Of a stretch of DNA of 64,000 bases, positions 17,859-26,067 are shown in pieces. Source of the DNA: Tessaracoccus sp. OS52 (GTDB lineage Bacteria; Actinomycetota; Actinomycetes; Propionibacteriales; Propionibacteriaceae); contig NZ_JAJEWM010000001.1 of the NCBI RefSeq assembly GCF_020687685.1, positions 1 to 64,000 of the forward strand, read 5' to 3'. The first letter of the stretch is position 1, and every line of letters starts with the position of its first letter. Below the pieces are notes generated by a model. It did no database searches, was not told where the DNA came from, and saw nothing but the letters and a program-made list of their open reading frames with translations. Position numbers and translations under genes: made by a program.

Positions 17859-19912
17859 TTGATCTCCTTGAGGAGTGCGTAGTCTGTGTCGGCGTGGCGG
17901 ATATACGGGTAAGTACTTCCGCGAAGCTCGATGTCTTCGTCGGTAGCTCCCGCGAGGCTGCTGTGGGCTTCGACCACGCCCAAGTGACTCACATACGGAT
18001 TGAGTTCCGTGACCACCTTGCCCAAGCCTTGGCTCTTACTGACCAGGACCACCAGCTGGGGTGCCATCTGTGCGAGCGCCCGGGCGACGGCCTCCTGATA
18101 GTTCTCATCAAGCGAGCCGAAGGCGGCGTCCATCACGATCGGATACGTCCCTGCATCGTCTGCGGCCTCTCCTTTTGTACGACGCTCCTTGCGGATCTCG
18201 CGTGCCAACTTCGATACCGCCGCGACGAAGCTCAGACTGAGGATCTGGTTCTCACCCGTTGACTTTCCTACGGGCAATTGCACGCCATCGACATTGGTGT
18301 ACAGGGCGAGTTCGAAGGACTCGCTAAGGGCAGGGACATAGTTCTTGTAGGTGATGCTCTTGTAGACGGACTTCAACTCTGCGTCGAGGCGCTGGCGCAT
18401 GCGTTCCGAGCGGATCTTGAGGATCTCCTCGAGTGCCCCGTTGACGTTCTGGACCATGTCGGACCGAGCGCGCGCTTTCGCAGCCAAGTCGTCGGTCACT
18501 ATCGCATTCTTGCGCTCCTTCACCTTCTGTTCGATGTCTCTCGCACCTCGTTGAAGATCGCTCACAACGGCGCCGATGCGCCGCTGCTTAGTGCCGTGTC
18601 GGTGTTCCAGGTCGATTCGCTTGGACTCCAGGGCCTGGACGTCTTCGAGCCGGCTGTCACGCAACTTACCGTCCAGTTCGGACTTCGACTCCTCAAGCTG
18701 GGCGATCCTGTCGCGCAGGTCGCCGATCCGCTTCATGATCTGCCCGAGTCCATCGTGCAGGTCAGTCCGTGCAGCGGCCATGGACTCGATCTGCGCGCTC
18801 AGCTTCTGCCACGCCGTCTCAACAGCTTGGAGTCCAGCGCGCTGACGCCACTCTGTCACGTGCTTCCAGGGCTCGCTGTGCTCAGCGAGGGCGGTCCCGC
18901 AGATGCAGGTGCCATCGTCGAGAAGCTGGTCGACGAACTCGCGCTTGAGGGGTGCGGGCAGCGCACCGCGCTGGTAGAGGGACTCTGCCATCGCACTCGT
19001 CGATTCTCCGAGGTCCTCCGTGAATGCCAGAAAGCCGCGGGTCGCAATGAGGTTGGCGCCTTCCCGGATCGCAGCGTCGAGGCTCATCCTTGTCTCCGAC
19101 AGCTGGTTCGTCACGTTGTCGCGCTGATGCTGGATGGGTGCAGCTGCATCATGCTGCCGGAGCAGCTCAGTCACATGGTCTCGCTCCTCACTCAGAGTTG
19201 CGAGATCGCCCTCAAGAATCTTCTGGTCGACTTGTAGTGCCGCCTCTTGCTCACGGAGCTCATCGATGGCAGTTTGGATCTCGCTCGCCTTGTCACCGCC
19301 GTGCCTGCGAATGTCAGCGCTGAGCCTCCGGTCGACCTTCGGAAGATGCGCGAGCGCACGCTCGACCTGCTCCAGGTCGAGCAACACCTTGATGTCCTGC
19401 TGCACCTCGCTGTAGGAGCTCTTCTCCACGAGCTTCTCGATGCGCTCGCCGTTGAAGAAGAAGAAGCGGCTGATGCTCTTGGGAAGGATCGAGAGGATTC
19501 GTTCCTGAGGGGCTCCAACAGTCTCCGATGAACCATCGCGCTTGGTCGTCCAGAGCAGTACCTCGGGCGAGGCCAGTCCTTGGTGATCGCCTTCCTTTCG
19601 AACAGAAGCGCGTCGCAGAACCCTATAGTCTTCACCCTCGTGATCAAAGTCGATCTCGACGCTGACCTCGGCAGAACCGCCCGTGGGGGTTCTGCGCCAC
19701 ACACTGTCGGTTACCAGGCGTACCTGCTGTTCCACGTCAACTGAGAGGGTCCCGTAGAGCGCCCACGTAAATGCATTGAGGAACGTCGTCTTACCAGCGC
19801 CGTTCGCCCCGAAGAGCAGCGTCACCGGCTTGAGCGTGTCCGAGCGGAGGTCGAAGCGCTGCTCGCCTTTGAACTGACGGAAGTTCGTGAGGGTGATGGA
19901 GTGCAGCTTCAC
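17855..19912 (-). CDS. second DndD-like SMC/Rad50 ATPase
   Basis: 685 residues. Walker A FGANGAGKTT (34-43), the DndD-type motif RFFFFNGERIEKLVEKS (near residue 150), coiled coil, a Cys-x-Cys hook-like CICG near residue 337, a second coiled coil, KSTGENQILSLSFVAAV signature, and Walker B YPIVMDAAFGSLDENYQ. Clearly an ABC/SMC ATPase related to DndD but distinct from the intact dndD at 13482. ATG at 19912 overlaps the stop of the tiny upstream ORF. As a member of the opposing operon it most likely serves the restriction or sensing arm, by analogy with ATPase subunits of other Dnd-dependent restriction complexes (inference). Confidence 0.9.
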   Translation of the reverse strand: MKLHSITLTNFRQFKGEQRFDLRSDTLKPVTLLFGANGAGKTTFLNAFTWALYGTLSVDVEQQVRLVTDSVWRRTPTGGSAEVSVEIDFDHEGEDYRVLRRASVRKEGDHQGLASPEVLLWTTKRDGSSETVGAPQERILSILPKSISRFFFFNGERIEKLVEKSSYSEVQQDIKVLLDLEQVERALAHLPKVDRRLSADIRRHGGDKASEIQTAIDELREQEAALQVDQKILEGDLATLSEERDHVTELLRQHDAAAPIQHQRDNVTNQLSETRMSLDAAIREGANLIATRGFLAFTEDLGESTSAMAESLYQRGALPAPLKREFVDQLLDDGTCICGTALAEHSEPWKHVTEWRQRAGLQAVETAWQKLSAQIESMAAARTDLHDGLGQIMKRIGDLRDRIAQLEESKSELDGKLRDSRLEDVQALESKRIDLEHRHGTKQRRIGAVVSDLQRGARDIEQKVKERKNAIVTDDLAAKARARSDMVQNVNGALEEILKIRSERMRQRLDAELKSVYKSITYKNYVPALSESFELALYTNVDGVQLPVGKSTGENQILSLSFVAAVSKLAREIRKERRTKGEAADDAGTYPIVMDAAFGSLDENYQEAVARALAQMAPQLVVLVSKSQGLGKVVTELNPYVSHLGVVEAHSSLAGATDEDIELRGSTYPYIRHADTDYALLKEIK

Positions 19913-20073
19913 GGCATTATCTCCTTCACGGCCGCCAGCAGGTCGTCGGTCGCCTCGTAGGCGCTCACGTGAAGCTTTGCCCGCTCGATCTCGAGGACCC
20001 GCTTCAGGAGCATGCGCTCTTCCGGTGTCAGCTCCTCCACGGCCTGCTCCTCGGTGCGATCGGTGTTACTCAC
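19909..20073 (-). CDS. tiny ORF in the restriction operon, unknown function
   Basis: 54 residues from GTG 20073 (GGAAGGA upstream) or 60 from ATG 20091. Highly acidic first half (TDRTEEQAVEELTPEERMLLKRVLEIERAKLHVSAYEATDD), mostly predicted helical. Sits 29 bp after the helicase stop and overlaps the ATPase start by 4 bp, which argues it is real. No family recognised. Possible roles: an adaptor or inhibitor of the ATPase or helicase. Confidence 0.7.
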   Translation of the reverse strand: MSNTDRTEEQAVEELTPEERMLLKRVLEIERAKLHVSAYEATDDLLAAVKEIMP

Positions 20074-20102
20074 TGTATGTCGTCCTTCCATTGGTTCAGC
20101 GC

Positions 20103-22241
20103 CTAGAGGTGCATGAGCTGGTAGCGGTCCTTCAGGGGCCGCAGCTTTTCGAGGGTCTCTTCATAATTCTCCGATAACTTGGCGAACTCGTTTGCCCTTT
20201 CGAGTTCTCGGGTCAGCAACCTGCGCTCGATTTCGAAGTTGATCGGGGCACCATCAGGAGGCACGGCCAAGTAGTCGAGGATCTCAGCGCGATCCTTGCC
20301 CTCGGCGCGGCGCAGGAGTCGGCCACGACGCTGGATGAACTGCCGCGGGTTGCTACTGCTCGCCAAGAGGTAGCCAGTTCGAGCGTCTGGAATGTCAACT
20401 CCCTCATCGAGACAACGCATAGCGACGAGTACGCGCAGGTCGTCACCCGTACCAAAACGGCGCAGGAGCACCTTGCGTTCCGGACGCGGTGTCTCCGAGA
20501 TGTAGGAATGCGCGGCGAGGCGTAGGTCGTTGCCGACCAGGTTTATGACGTCGCGCATCTGGTTCGGTCCAGCTGCTTCCCCAACCGGGGCCGGACGCGA
20601 CCCTTCCGCGCAGTAGACGAGTTGGAACCAGGAGTCAGAGCGAGCAGTCAAGTCCTCGCGCAGGACTCCCAGCTTGCCCGCCGCGTGTCCTAGCACACCG
20701 GAACGCTTCCTCAGTAATTGCCCCAGGGGCGAGTTGGGATCAGCGTCCTTGAGTTCGTCACCCGCGGCTATACACGCCGCAATCTGGGCAGAGAGATCGA
20801 CGTATAGCTGTGTCTCGGCGTCATTGAGATCGACCAGGCGTGGTCGGTAGATATACCGACACAGCGCACCCATGCCGATCGCATCACCTAGCCCCAACTC
20901 ATAAACGATGGGACCGAAGTAGTCGATGAGTGCATCCGTACCTTCGTCGTCGAACCACCGCTCCGGCGTCGCCGACAGGGCGAGTCGGTAGGTAGCGTTC
21001 GCGGGGAGGGATGAACGGTACGTGGACGAGCCGAGGTTGTGGGCCTCGTCCGCGATCAGCAGCATTGGCTGTGTGATGCGGGTCAGGACGGACTGGAACT
21101 TCGCGCCGGAGAACGACGCGTTCGTGGCGACGATCGCCACGATCGGACGTTGTCCGAGTCGGGCTTGGGCCAGCTGCTCCTCTACCAAGGGCAGCCACTT
21201 CTGACTTGACTCATAGACCGCAATCGGTCGGATGCCGAACCCTTCGACCTCGGCAATCCACTGGTCGACCAAGTGTTGCAAGGGAGCTAGCACCAAGAGG
21301 ACTAATGGCTCTTCGCGCTGCTGGAGCACGCCAGCCAGTTTGGTGGCAGCGATCATCGACGTCTTCGTCTTGCCCGTGCCAGTGGCCATTTTCAGGATTC
21401 CCCGGCCCCGATTGCGCAGCCACGACTCGACAGCTTCGCGCTGGTAGTCCCTGACACCAAGCCAGCCGGGCAACTCGAGTCGCGCCGGCTCGTTGACTGC
21501 CGTCAGCAGCGGCGCGGGGGCGTCATCCCCAGTTAGCAGGGCAGCTGCGCGCTCCTGACCCAGTTGGACAAGGCGCTCTCGGGCGACGTCGGGGAATGGC
21601 TCCACGCTCAACGATGACGTTTTATTCGCCCACAGCTCCTCGAAGTCCTGCTCCAGATTGAGCGCGCGAACGCCATCGCCGGCCACCCAGCCGCGGTAGA
21701 CCTCGATCGACTCGAAGTTCGCCGCCAGCCCGCCGTGCGTCTCATTGCTGCTTCCGGTGAAGGCCACCAAGTCGCCCAAGGGGTCCCGGAACACACCCAG
21801 CTTCTCGTGGTAGATGCCGATCCGGCCTTCCAGCTGCACGAAAGCCAGTTTGATGTCGAGCTTGCCCTCCGCGATGAGGCGCCCCAGGAGCCCGAGGCCG
21901 TCCAGCACGGTGGGTCGTTCCTCTGCTTCCAGTACACGCTCCGTGGCCCGAGCGATCACTGCGCGTACGTCGTAGCCGCGCTCGATGTCCAGGACGTCGT
22001 CTTCGTTGAGATGAGGTGAGGCGATGAGCCTCATTGTCCCGCCCCGCTCAGCGAATGTCTCGATCCCTCGCGCGTACAGCGCGAGGCTCGTCGAGGTGAA
22101 GTATCCGACCGCGCGGCTATAGCTGGTAGCAACGCGGAATGCTGGCAGGTAGAACCCTTGGACGACGTCGCCTCGGTTGCTTCTGTATCGGGAATCGAGG
22201 GGGAGGCTGCGCAGTCCCAAGATGGCTTTGCCTTTGCTCAC
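20103..22241 (-). CDS. PLD-nuclease/SF2 helicase, Dnd-linked restriction enzyme
   Basis: 712 residues. N-terminal phospholipase-D-like domain (YSRAVGYFTSTSLALYARG; HEK at 145-147; GSSNETHGG at 163-171, i.e. one HxK...GSxNxT set). An SF2 helicase follows: Q-motif region RDYQREAVESW, Walker A MATGTGKTKTS (285-295), DEAH at 398-401, SATPER, and motif VI QFIQRRGRLLRR near 645. The layout matches the family annotated as DNA phosphorothioation system restriction enzyme. It presumably translocates on and cleaves DNA lacking phosphorothioates. GTG start overlaps the stop of the sigma-like gene (GTGA). A single HKD motif implies dimerisation for catalysis, as in other PLD nucleases. Confidence 0.88.
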   Translation of the reverse strand: MSKGKAILGLRSLPLDSRYRSNRGDVVQGFYLPAFRVATSYSRAVGYFTSTSLALYARGIETFAERGGTMRLIASPHLNEDDVLDIERGYDVRAVIARATERVLEAEERPTVLDGLGLLGRLIAEGKLDIKLAFVQLEGRIGIYHEKLGVFRDPLGDLVAFTGSSNETHGGLAANFESIEVYRGWVAGDGVRALNLEQDFEELWANKTSSLSVEPFPDVARERLVQLGQERAAALLTGDDAPAPLLTAVNEPARLELPGWLGVRDYQREAVESWLRNRGRGILKMATGTGKTKTSMIAATKLAGVLQQREEPLVLLVLAPLQHLVDQWIAEVEGFGIRPIAVYESSQKWLPLVEEQLAQARLGQRPIVAIVATNASFSGAKFQSVLTRITQPMLLIADEAHNLGSSTYRSSLPANATYRLALSATPERWFDDEGTDALIDYFGPIVYELGLGDAIGMGALCRYIYRPRLVDLNDAETQLYVDLSAQIAACIAAGDELKDADPNSPLGQLLRKRSGVLGHAAGKLGVLREDLTARSDSWFQLVYCAEGSRPAPVGEAAGPNQMRDVINLVGNDLRLAAHSYISETPRPERKVLLRRFGTGDDLRVLVAMRCLDEGVDIPDARTGYLLASSSNPRQFIQRRGRLLRRAEGKDRAEILDYLAVPPDGAPINFEIERRLLTRELERANEFAKLSENYEETLEKLRPLKDRYQLMHL

Positions 22242-24454
22242 AGCAAATCCATGATCTCGTCGACCTCAGCACTGGTGCTCCGCTCGGCGTGCACCTCGCC
22301 TGTCTCGAAGTAGTCTCGTGCCGCCAGGATCAGGTCCGCGACGTCGTCGTCTCCGCGTTCGCGATAGCTGCCGATGAGGCTTGAGATCGGTGACTCGTCA
22401 GGGACCTTGATCGCGCGCGCCAGGGCGATACGGGCGGCAGACCGATCAAAGGTCGGCTTTGCACCGACCAGGGTGAGCGCGTCCAGCGATGGGTTGTTCA
22501 CGAGCTCTCGCGCCCTCTCAAACCGGAAGGACTCGTCGTCATTGATCACGAGAAACGCCTCCGTGCCGGCAGCAACATCCTCTGCCATCAGGAAGCGACG
22601 GAGCGTGCCGAAGGACGGTTGAATCCCAGTCCAGGCAATCAACTGTGGCTCGAGCGGTGACGCGAGCTGACGCGACTCGCCGACCTGGAGGTTCAGGATA
22701 CTGGCGATGGCGACAGGCGCCACGGACCCGCTTCCGCGTAGGTGATCAGTTGTGATCCGCACGCGATACGCCCAAGAGTCGGCCCGCCTGAAGAGTCGAC
22801 GGGTCCGTTCTGGCCGCTTGCGGATCTCACGCTCGCCGGAGGCCAGCCGCACAACCCCGTCACGGACCTCGAACGGAGGTGTGGTCGCGTACGCCACCAC
22901 ACTGCTGGCGGTGACCGTGTAGCGGCCCGTGATGTGCTCAACGAGCTCGTTCATCTTGGCCCCACCACCACTACGAGCAACCGCCTCCCGGATCACCGAC
23001 CGAATACCGGCGTACGCATCCATACCCCATTCGGCCAGTGCCCACCGATCCCGGTCGACCCGTTCGAATCGGTCATCCTGACTCATTGCGTTCTTCAACG
23101 AGCCCGCGCTGCGCTCGAACGCGAATCGATCGACGATCTCTTGTGAACTGAGGGCAGAGCCTTCGATGGAGAGAATCGCAGCGGCGTAGTCGCCCATTGA
23201 CGAGGTGCGAGTCAGTGCGAAGTCGCCCTGGACGATGTAGCCGCAATGGCGCAGCCAGGAGGCCGTCAGCGCGGACACTCGCTCACGCTGGCTTGACTGG
23301 ACGAGGACGACCTCGTCCAGTCGAATCACCCCGTACTGGTTGGCGCGTTCCTCGAGGAGCTTCTGGGTAACTTGCTCAGCTTCGGTCATGGTCGGTACGA
23401 CGCACCAGCCGTCCTGAATCTCGTACGCGTCGTCCAGCCGGTCGAGCACGCGCCATGCTGGCTGACCAACGCGCTCAACCGTTCGCCCAAGCGCTGGGAT
23501 GAGTTCAAGGAGGTCATCGAGCGGTCGGACCGTGCCGATCAGTTCTCGCGCACTCGCTGCCACGGTCGCCAAGGTACCCTCCTCCGAGATGAAGCTAAGC
23601 ATCGCGCCCCGCGCCTTGCCTTCGATCTGTCGAATTCGTTCCCGGGTGACGTTGTGCATCTGACCGAGCTGGTCGAGCGTCATCGGCTCATCAGCGAATA
23701 GGCGCTCTCCAAGGATCTGCGCCGCGCGCGGGTCCAGGAGGGCGAGGGCGTCATCGAACCATCCGGCGGCATCGAGTTCCAGCTCGTCCTCGGTCAGGAC
23801 ATCACTTGGGGCCAAGGCCTCCAACCTCTGCCGGGCTTTGATCACCTCGTCGGGTATTCCCGGCGGTACATCGCCGCCGAGGAGGGGCTGTCCTCGCAAG
23901 CCGACCGTGCCGTACCAGATGGCGATGAGCTTCAGATCATCCACGAGCGAAGACATCCAGTCGGGTAACCGCACGGCATCGAAGCTCAGCGCTGCGTCGC
24001 TCGGAGGCCGGTACACGGGTGTCGTGATCGTAGGAGTTGCCAGTGAGGTGGAGGCATCCGCGAGCGCCTGCAAGATCGCGTCTACGGTGCCGACCCCGAC
24101 CTGACGCCATTCAAGTACCGAGTCGAGCGTCAACGACATTAGGTCGCCCGCGACAGCGCACTCGTTGTGCGCGAGCGCGTTGGCCGCCCGGGCAGGCAGT
24201 TGCAGGCGGCTCAGATCGAGCTCGGGGGTGATTCCGGGAAAGATCTGTCCGATTGTCCACCGCGTCAACCGCTCCATCGCGAGCTCGGAGATCTGAGCCA
24301 AGTAGGTTCGCCGGCTGGTGAAGCTCGTGTTGTCAATGGATTGCAGCCACCACGCGACACCCGCAAACCCGGCGGCACCAGATAGCCAGGGGAACGCGTC
24401 ACCCCAGGTCCGGGGCTGCATGTAGTCGAATGCGAAGTCGAAGTCGTCGGTCAC
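22238..24454 (-). CDS. alpha-CTD/sigma-4/winged-helix DNA-binding protein of the Dnd island
   Basis: 738 residues from GTG 24454 (GGGAGAGAG upstream). Near residues 80-132 lies a stretch like the C-terminal domain of RNA polymerase alpha (LQLPARAANALAHN...GDLMSLTLDSVLEWRQVGVG). At about 255-285 is a sigma-70 region-4-like HTH (MTLDQLGQMHNVTRERIRQIE). At about 423-477 is a HARE-HTH-like winged helix (LSSQEIVDRFAFERSAGSLKNAM...RVDRDRWAL), and at about 480-540 a second similar repeat. No catalytic motif is visible. First gene of the five-gene operon, so it may be a promoter-specific activator or a DNA-sensing subunit. The product is soluble. Domain calls are by eye and the overall function is unknown. 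Confidence 0.8.
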   Translation of the reverse strand: MTDDFDFAFDYMQPRTWGDAFPWLSGAAGFAGVAWWLQSIDNTSFTSRRTYLAQISELAMERLTRWTIGQIFPGITPELDLSRLQLPARAANALAHNECAVAGDLMSLTLDSVLEWRQVGVGTVDAILQALADASTSLATPTITTPVYRPPSDAALSFDAVRLPDWMSSLVDDLKLIAIWYGTVGLRGQPLLGGDVPPGIPDEVIKARQRLEALAPSDVLTEDELELDAAGWFDDALALLDPRAAQILGERLFADEPMTLDQLGQMHNVTRERIRQIEGKARGAMLSFISEEGTLATVAASARELIGTVRPLDDLLELIPALGRTVERVGQPAWRVLDRLDDAYEIQDGWCVVPTMTEAEQVTQKLLEERANQYGVIRLDEVVLVQSSQRERVSALTASWLRHCGYIVQGDFALTRTSSMGDYAAAILSIEGSALSSQEIVDRFAFERSAGSLKNAMSQDDRFERVDRDRWALAEWGMDAYAGIRSVIREAVARSGGGAKMNELVEHITGRYTVTASSVVAYATTPPFEVRDGVVRLASGEREIRKRPERTRRLFRRADSWAYRVRITTDHLRGSGSVAPVAIASILNLQVGESRQLASPLEPQLIAWTGIQPSFGTLRRFLMAEDVAAGTEAFLVINDDESFRFERARELVNNPSLDALTLVGAKPTFDRSAARIALARAIKVPDESPISSLIGSYRERGDDDVADLILAARDYFETGEVHAERSTSAEVDEIMDLL

Positions 24455-24655
24455 CGTATCTCTCTCCCGTTGAGGCCAAAGCAACTTCTATCCGAGACCT
24501 CTGACACTGCATTCTGCACGAGTGAAACGATATACGCGGCGGTTCGATCGAACCACTGCAAGTGGCGGTGGATCGCGCTGGTCGAGGGTCCAGATCTCCC
24601 CGCGCCTCCAGTGGATTTCGCCAGTCTCAGAGACCTCGACCAGCCAAGGGTGTCA

Positions 24656-24760
24656 ATGCTGTACGGCGCTGCGTCTATCGACGTAAATATCGTGATCGTC
24701 GCAGAGGTGATCAGCGAACGCTACCCGTTCGCGGTGCCTCGGTATCAGCGGTCGTACGCA
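24656..24760 (+). pseudogene. DUF262 (GmrS-like) N-terminal fragment
   Basis: In one plus frame, the stretch VIVAEVISERYPFAVPRYQR, followed by SYA, matches the N-terminal signature of DUF262 proteins (IPxYQRxYxW; the Trp is lost here). The match stops abruptly at about 24760, where the frame enters the antisense of another remnant. Only about 35 codons survive; DUF262 proteins are parts of GmrSD-type modification-dependent restriction systems. Confidence 0.45.
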
Positions 24761-25080
24761 GGCCTGCGTCGACGTGCTGGCGGAAGATTGATGCTCGGTG
24801 GTTGCCGCCGCCAGGGGTCCTGCCGCCCAGGTTGCCACGGTGCTGGCGCAGCCGCTGCCAAAGAGTGGTCCTGCTGTTCGCGTGCAGCCTTTGCGCCGAC
24901 CCGGACCACACGCGGTGAGCCATCGAGCCTCGTCTCGCCGGGTTCGAAGAAGAAGTACATCCCGCGCTGCGGCCAGCCCATCCGACCGTAGCTCTGGCTC
25001 AGCTGACGGGTCCCCCCAGCCGAATCGAGAGCATGCCGAGCAGTCGGTAGAGCTGGTCCACGTCATCCCTCGCACCTGTC
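24711..25080 (-). pseudogene. Decayed GIY-YIG-like hypothetical protein
   Basis: Reassembled across three minus frames: MTGARDDVDQLYRLLGMLS, then GWPQRGMYFFFEPGETR and PRVVRVGAKA, then SRTTLWQRLRQHRG and GGNHRASIFRQHV. The pattern (short N-terminus, GVYFFFE, VVRVGTHA, TLWxRLxQHRG, GNHRxSIFR) is that of a small actinobacterial protein with a GIY-YIG-like core. Two frameshifts, near 24990 and 24895, break it. The 3' end is unclear. It lies between the sigma-like gene and the IS21 fragment. Confidence 0.5.
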
Positions 25081-25160
25081 ATGAGCGCACCGTGTCGACG
25101 GCGCTCGGAAAGTAGACAGTTTCGGCGCTCGAGCAGTGGACACTCATCAACGATTGAGGA

Positions 25161-25570
25161 GTGATCACTACGGAGGATTGGGCGTTGATCCGCAGGTTGG
25201 CGGCCGAGGGTGTGCCGAAGACGCGGATCGCGAAGAGGTTGGGCGCGTCGAGGACGACGGTTTTGCGGGCGATCGCCTCTGATTCGCCGCCGAAGTATGA
25301 ACGAAGACCGGCGGAGGTGACCTCGTTCACACCGTTCGAGGCTCAGGTTCGGGGCTTATTGGCTGAGACTCCCGAGATGCCGGCGACGGTAGTGGCGGAC
25401 CGGGTCGGGTGGACGGGTTCGATCCGGTGGTTCCGTGACACCGTGGACCGGATCCGCGGCGACCAGGGCAGGGTCGACCCGGCTGACCGGTTGTCCTGGG
25501 CTCCGGGTGATGCGGCGCAGTGTGACTTGTGGTTCCCGCCGCGCAAGTTGTTGCTGGAGGACGGAACCGG
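25161..25570 (+). pseudogene. istA: IS21-family IstA transposase, 5' fragment
   Basis: About 137 residues of IstA: N-terminal HTH (DWALIRRLAAEGVPKTRIAKRLGASRTTVLRAI), then the start of the catalytic core (PGDAAQCDLWFPPRKLLLEDGTG). A full IstA is about 400-500 residues and is followed by IstB; here similarity stops at about 25570 and the frame ends at 25634 without the rest of the DDE domain. Upstream, related CGGCGCTCG motifs at 25101 and 25123 may be the IS end. Marks the right edge of the island. Confidence 0.75.
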
Positions 25571-25646
25571 AGGGTCCGTGCGCGGCACCTCCCCCGTCCT
25601 CCAAGACCAAGCGGTGTGGTGGCGCGGTGCATGACAGCATCGGTGC

Positions 25647-25982
25647 ATGACCACCTTGAAGTCCGTGTTGCTGTTCGTCCTCGCCGCCGTCGCCGAGATC
25701 GGTGGCGCCTGGCTGGTCTGGCAGGGGGTCCGGGAGCACAAGGGGTGGGCTTGGATTGGTGCGGGCGTGATCGCGCTGGGCCTCTACGGGTTCGTCGCGA
25801 CGCTGCAGCCCGAGGCGCACTTCGGCCGCATTCTCGCCGCCTACGGCGGGGTCTTCGTCGCGGGCTCGCTGGCCTGGGGGATGCTGGTCGACGGCTTCCG
25901 GCCGGACCGGTACGACGTCGTCGGGGCGGTGGTCTGTCTAGTGGGTGTGGCAATCATCATGTACGCCCCGAGGGCCGCCTGA
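25647..25982 (+). CDS. YnfA/UPF0060 family small membrane protein
   Basis: 111 residues, four hydrophobic helices in the YnfA arrangement: [62 protein letters not shown] and [20 protein letters not shown]. The family motifs AEIGGxWLVWxxxRE and RxxAAYGGVxVxxSxxWxxxVDG are present. SMR-like topology; transport role unproven in most hosts. First intact gene right of the island. Confidence 0.93.
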   Translation: MTTLKSVLLFVLAAVAEIGGAWLVWQGVREHKGWAWIGAGVIALGLYGFVATLQPEAHFGRILAAYGGVFVAGSLAWGMLVDGFRPDRYDVVGAVVCLVGVAIIMYAPRAA

Positions 25983-26067
25983 CAGCACCCGCCCGAGGTC
26001 CCGTCTTATGGCCAACGACGAGGGGCGACCGCCTTCAGGTTCGCGCGGCCCAAGCCCACCGCGCCAC

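Noticed and set aside
9063-24454. Search for DptF, DptG and DptH
   Set aside because: None of the proteins shows the expected DptF ATPase, DptG or HerA-like DptH layout; the second ATPase is SMC/DndD-like, not HerA-like.
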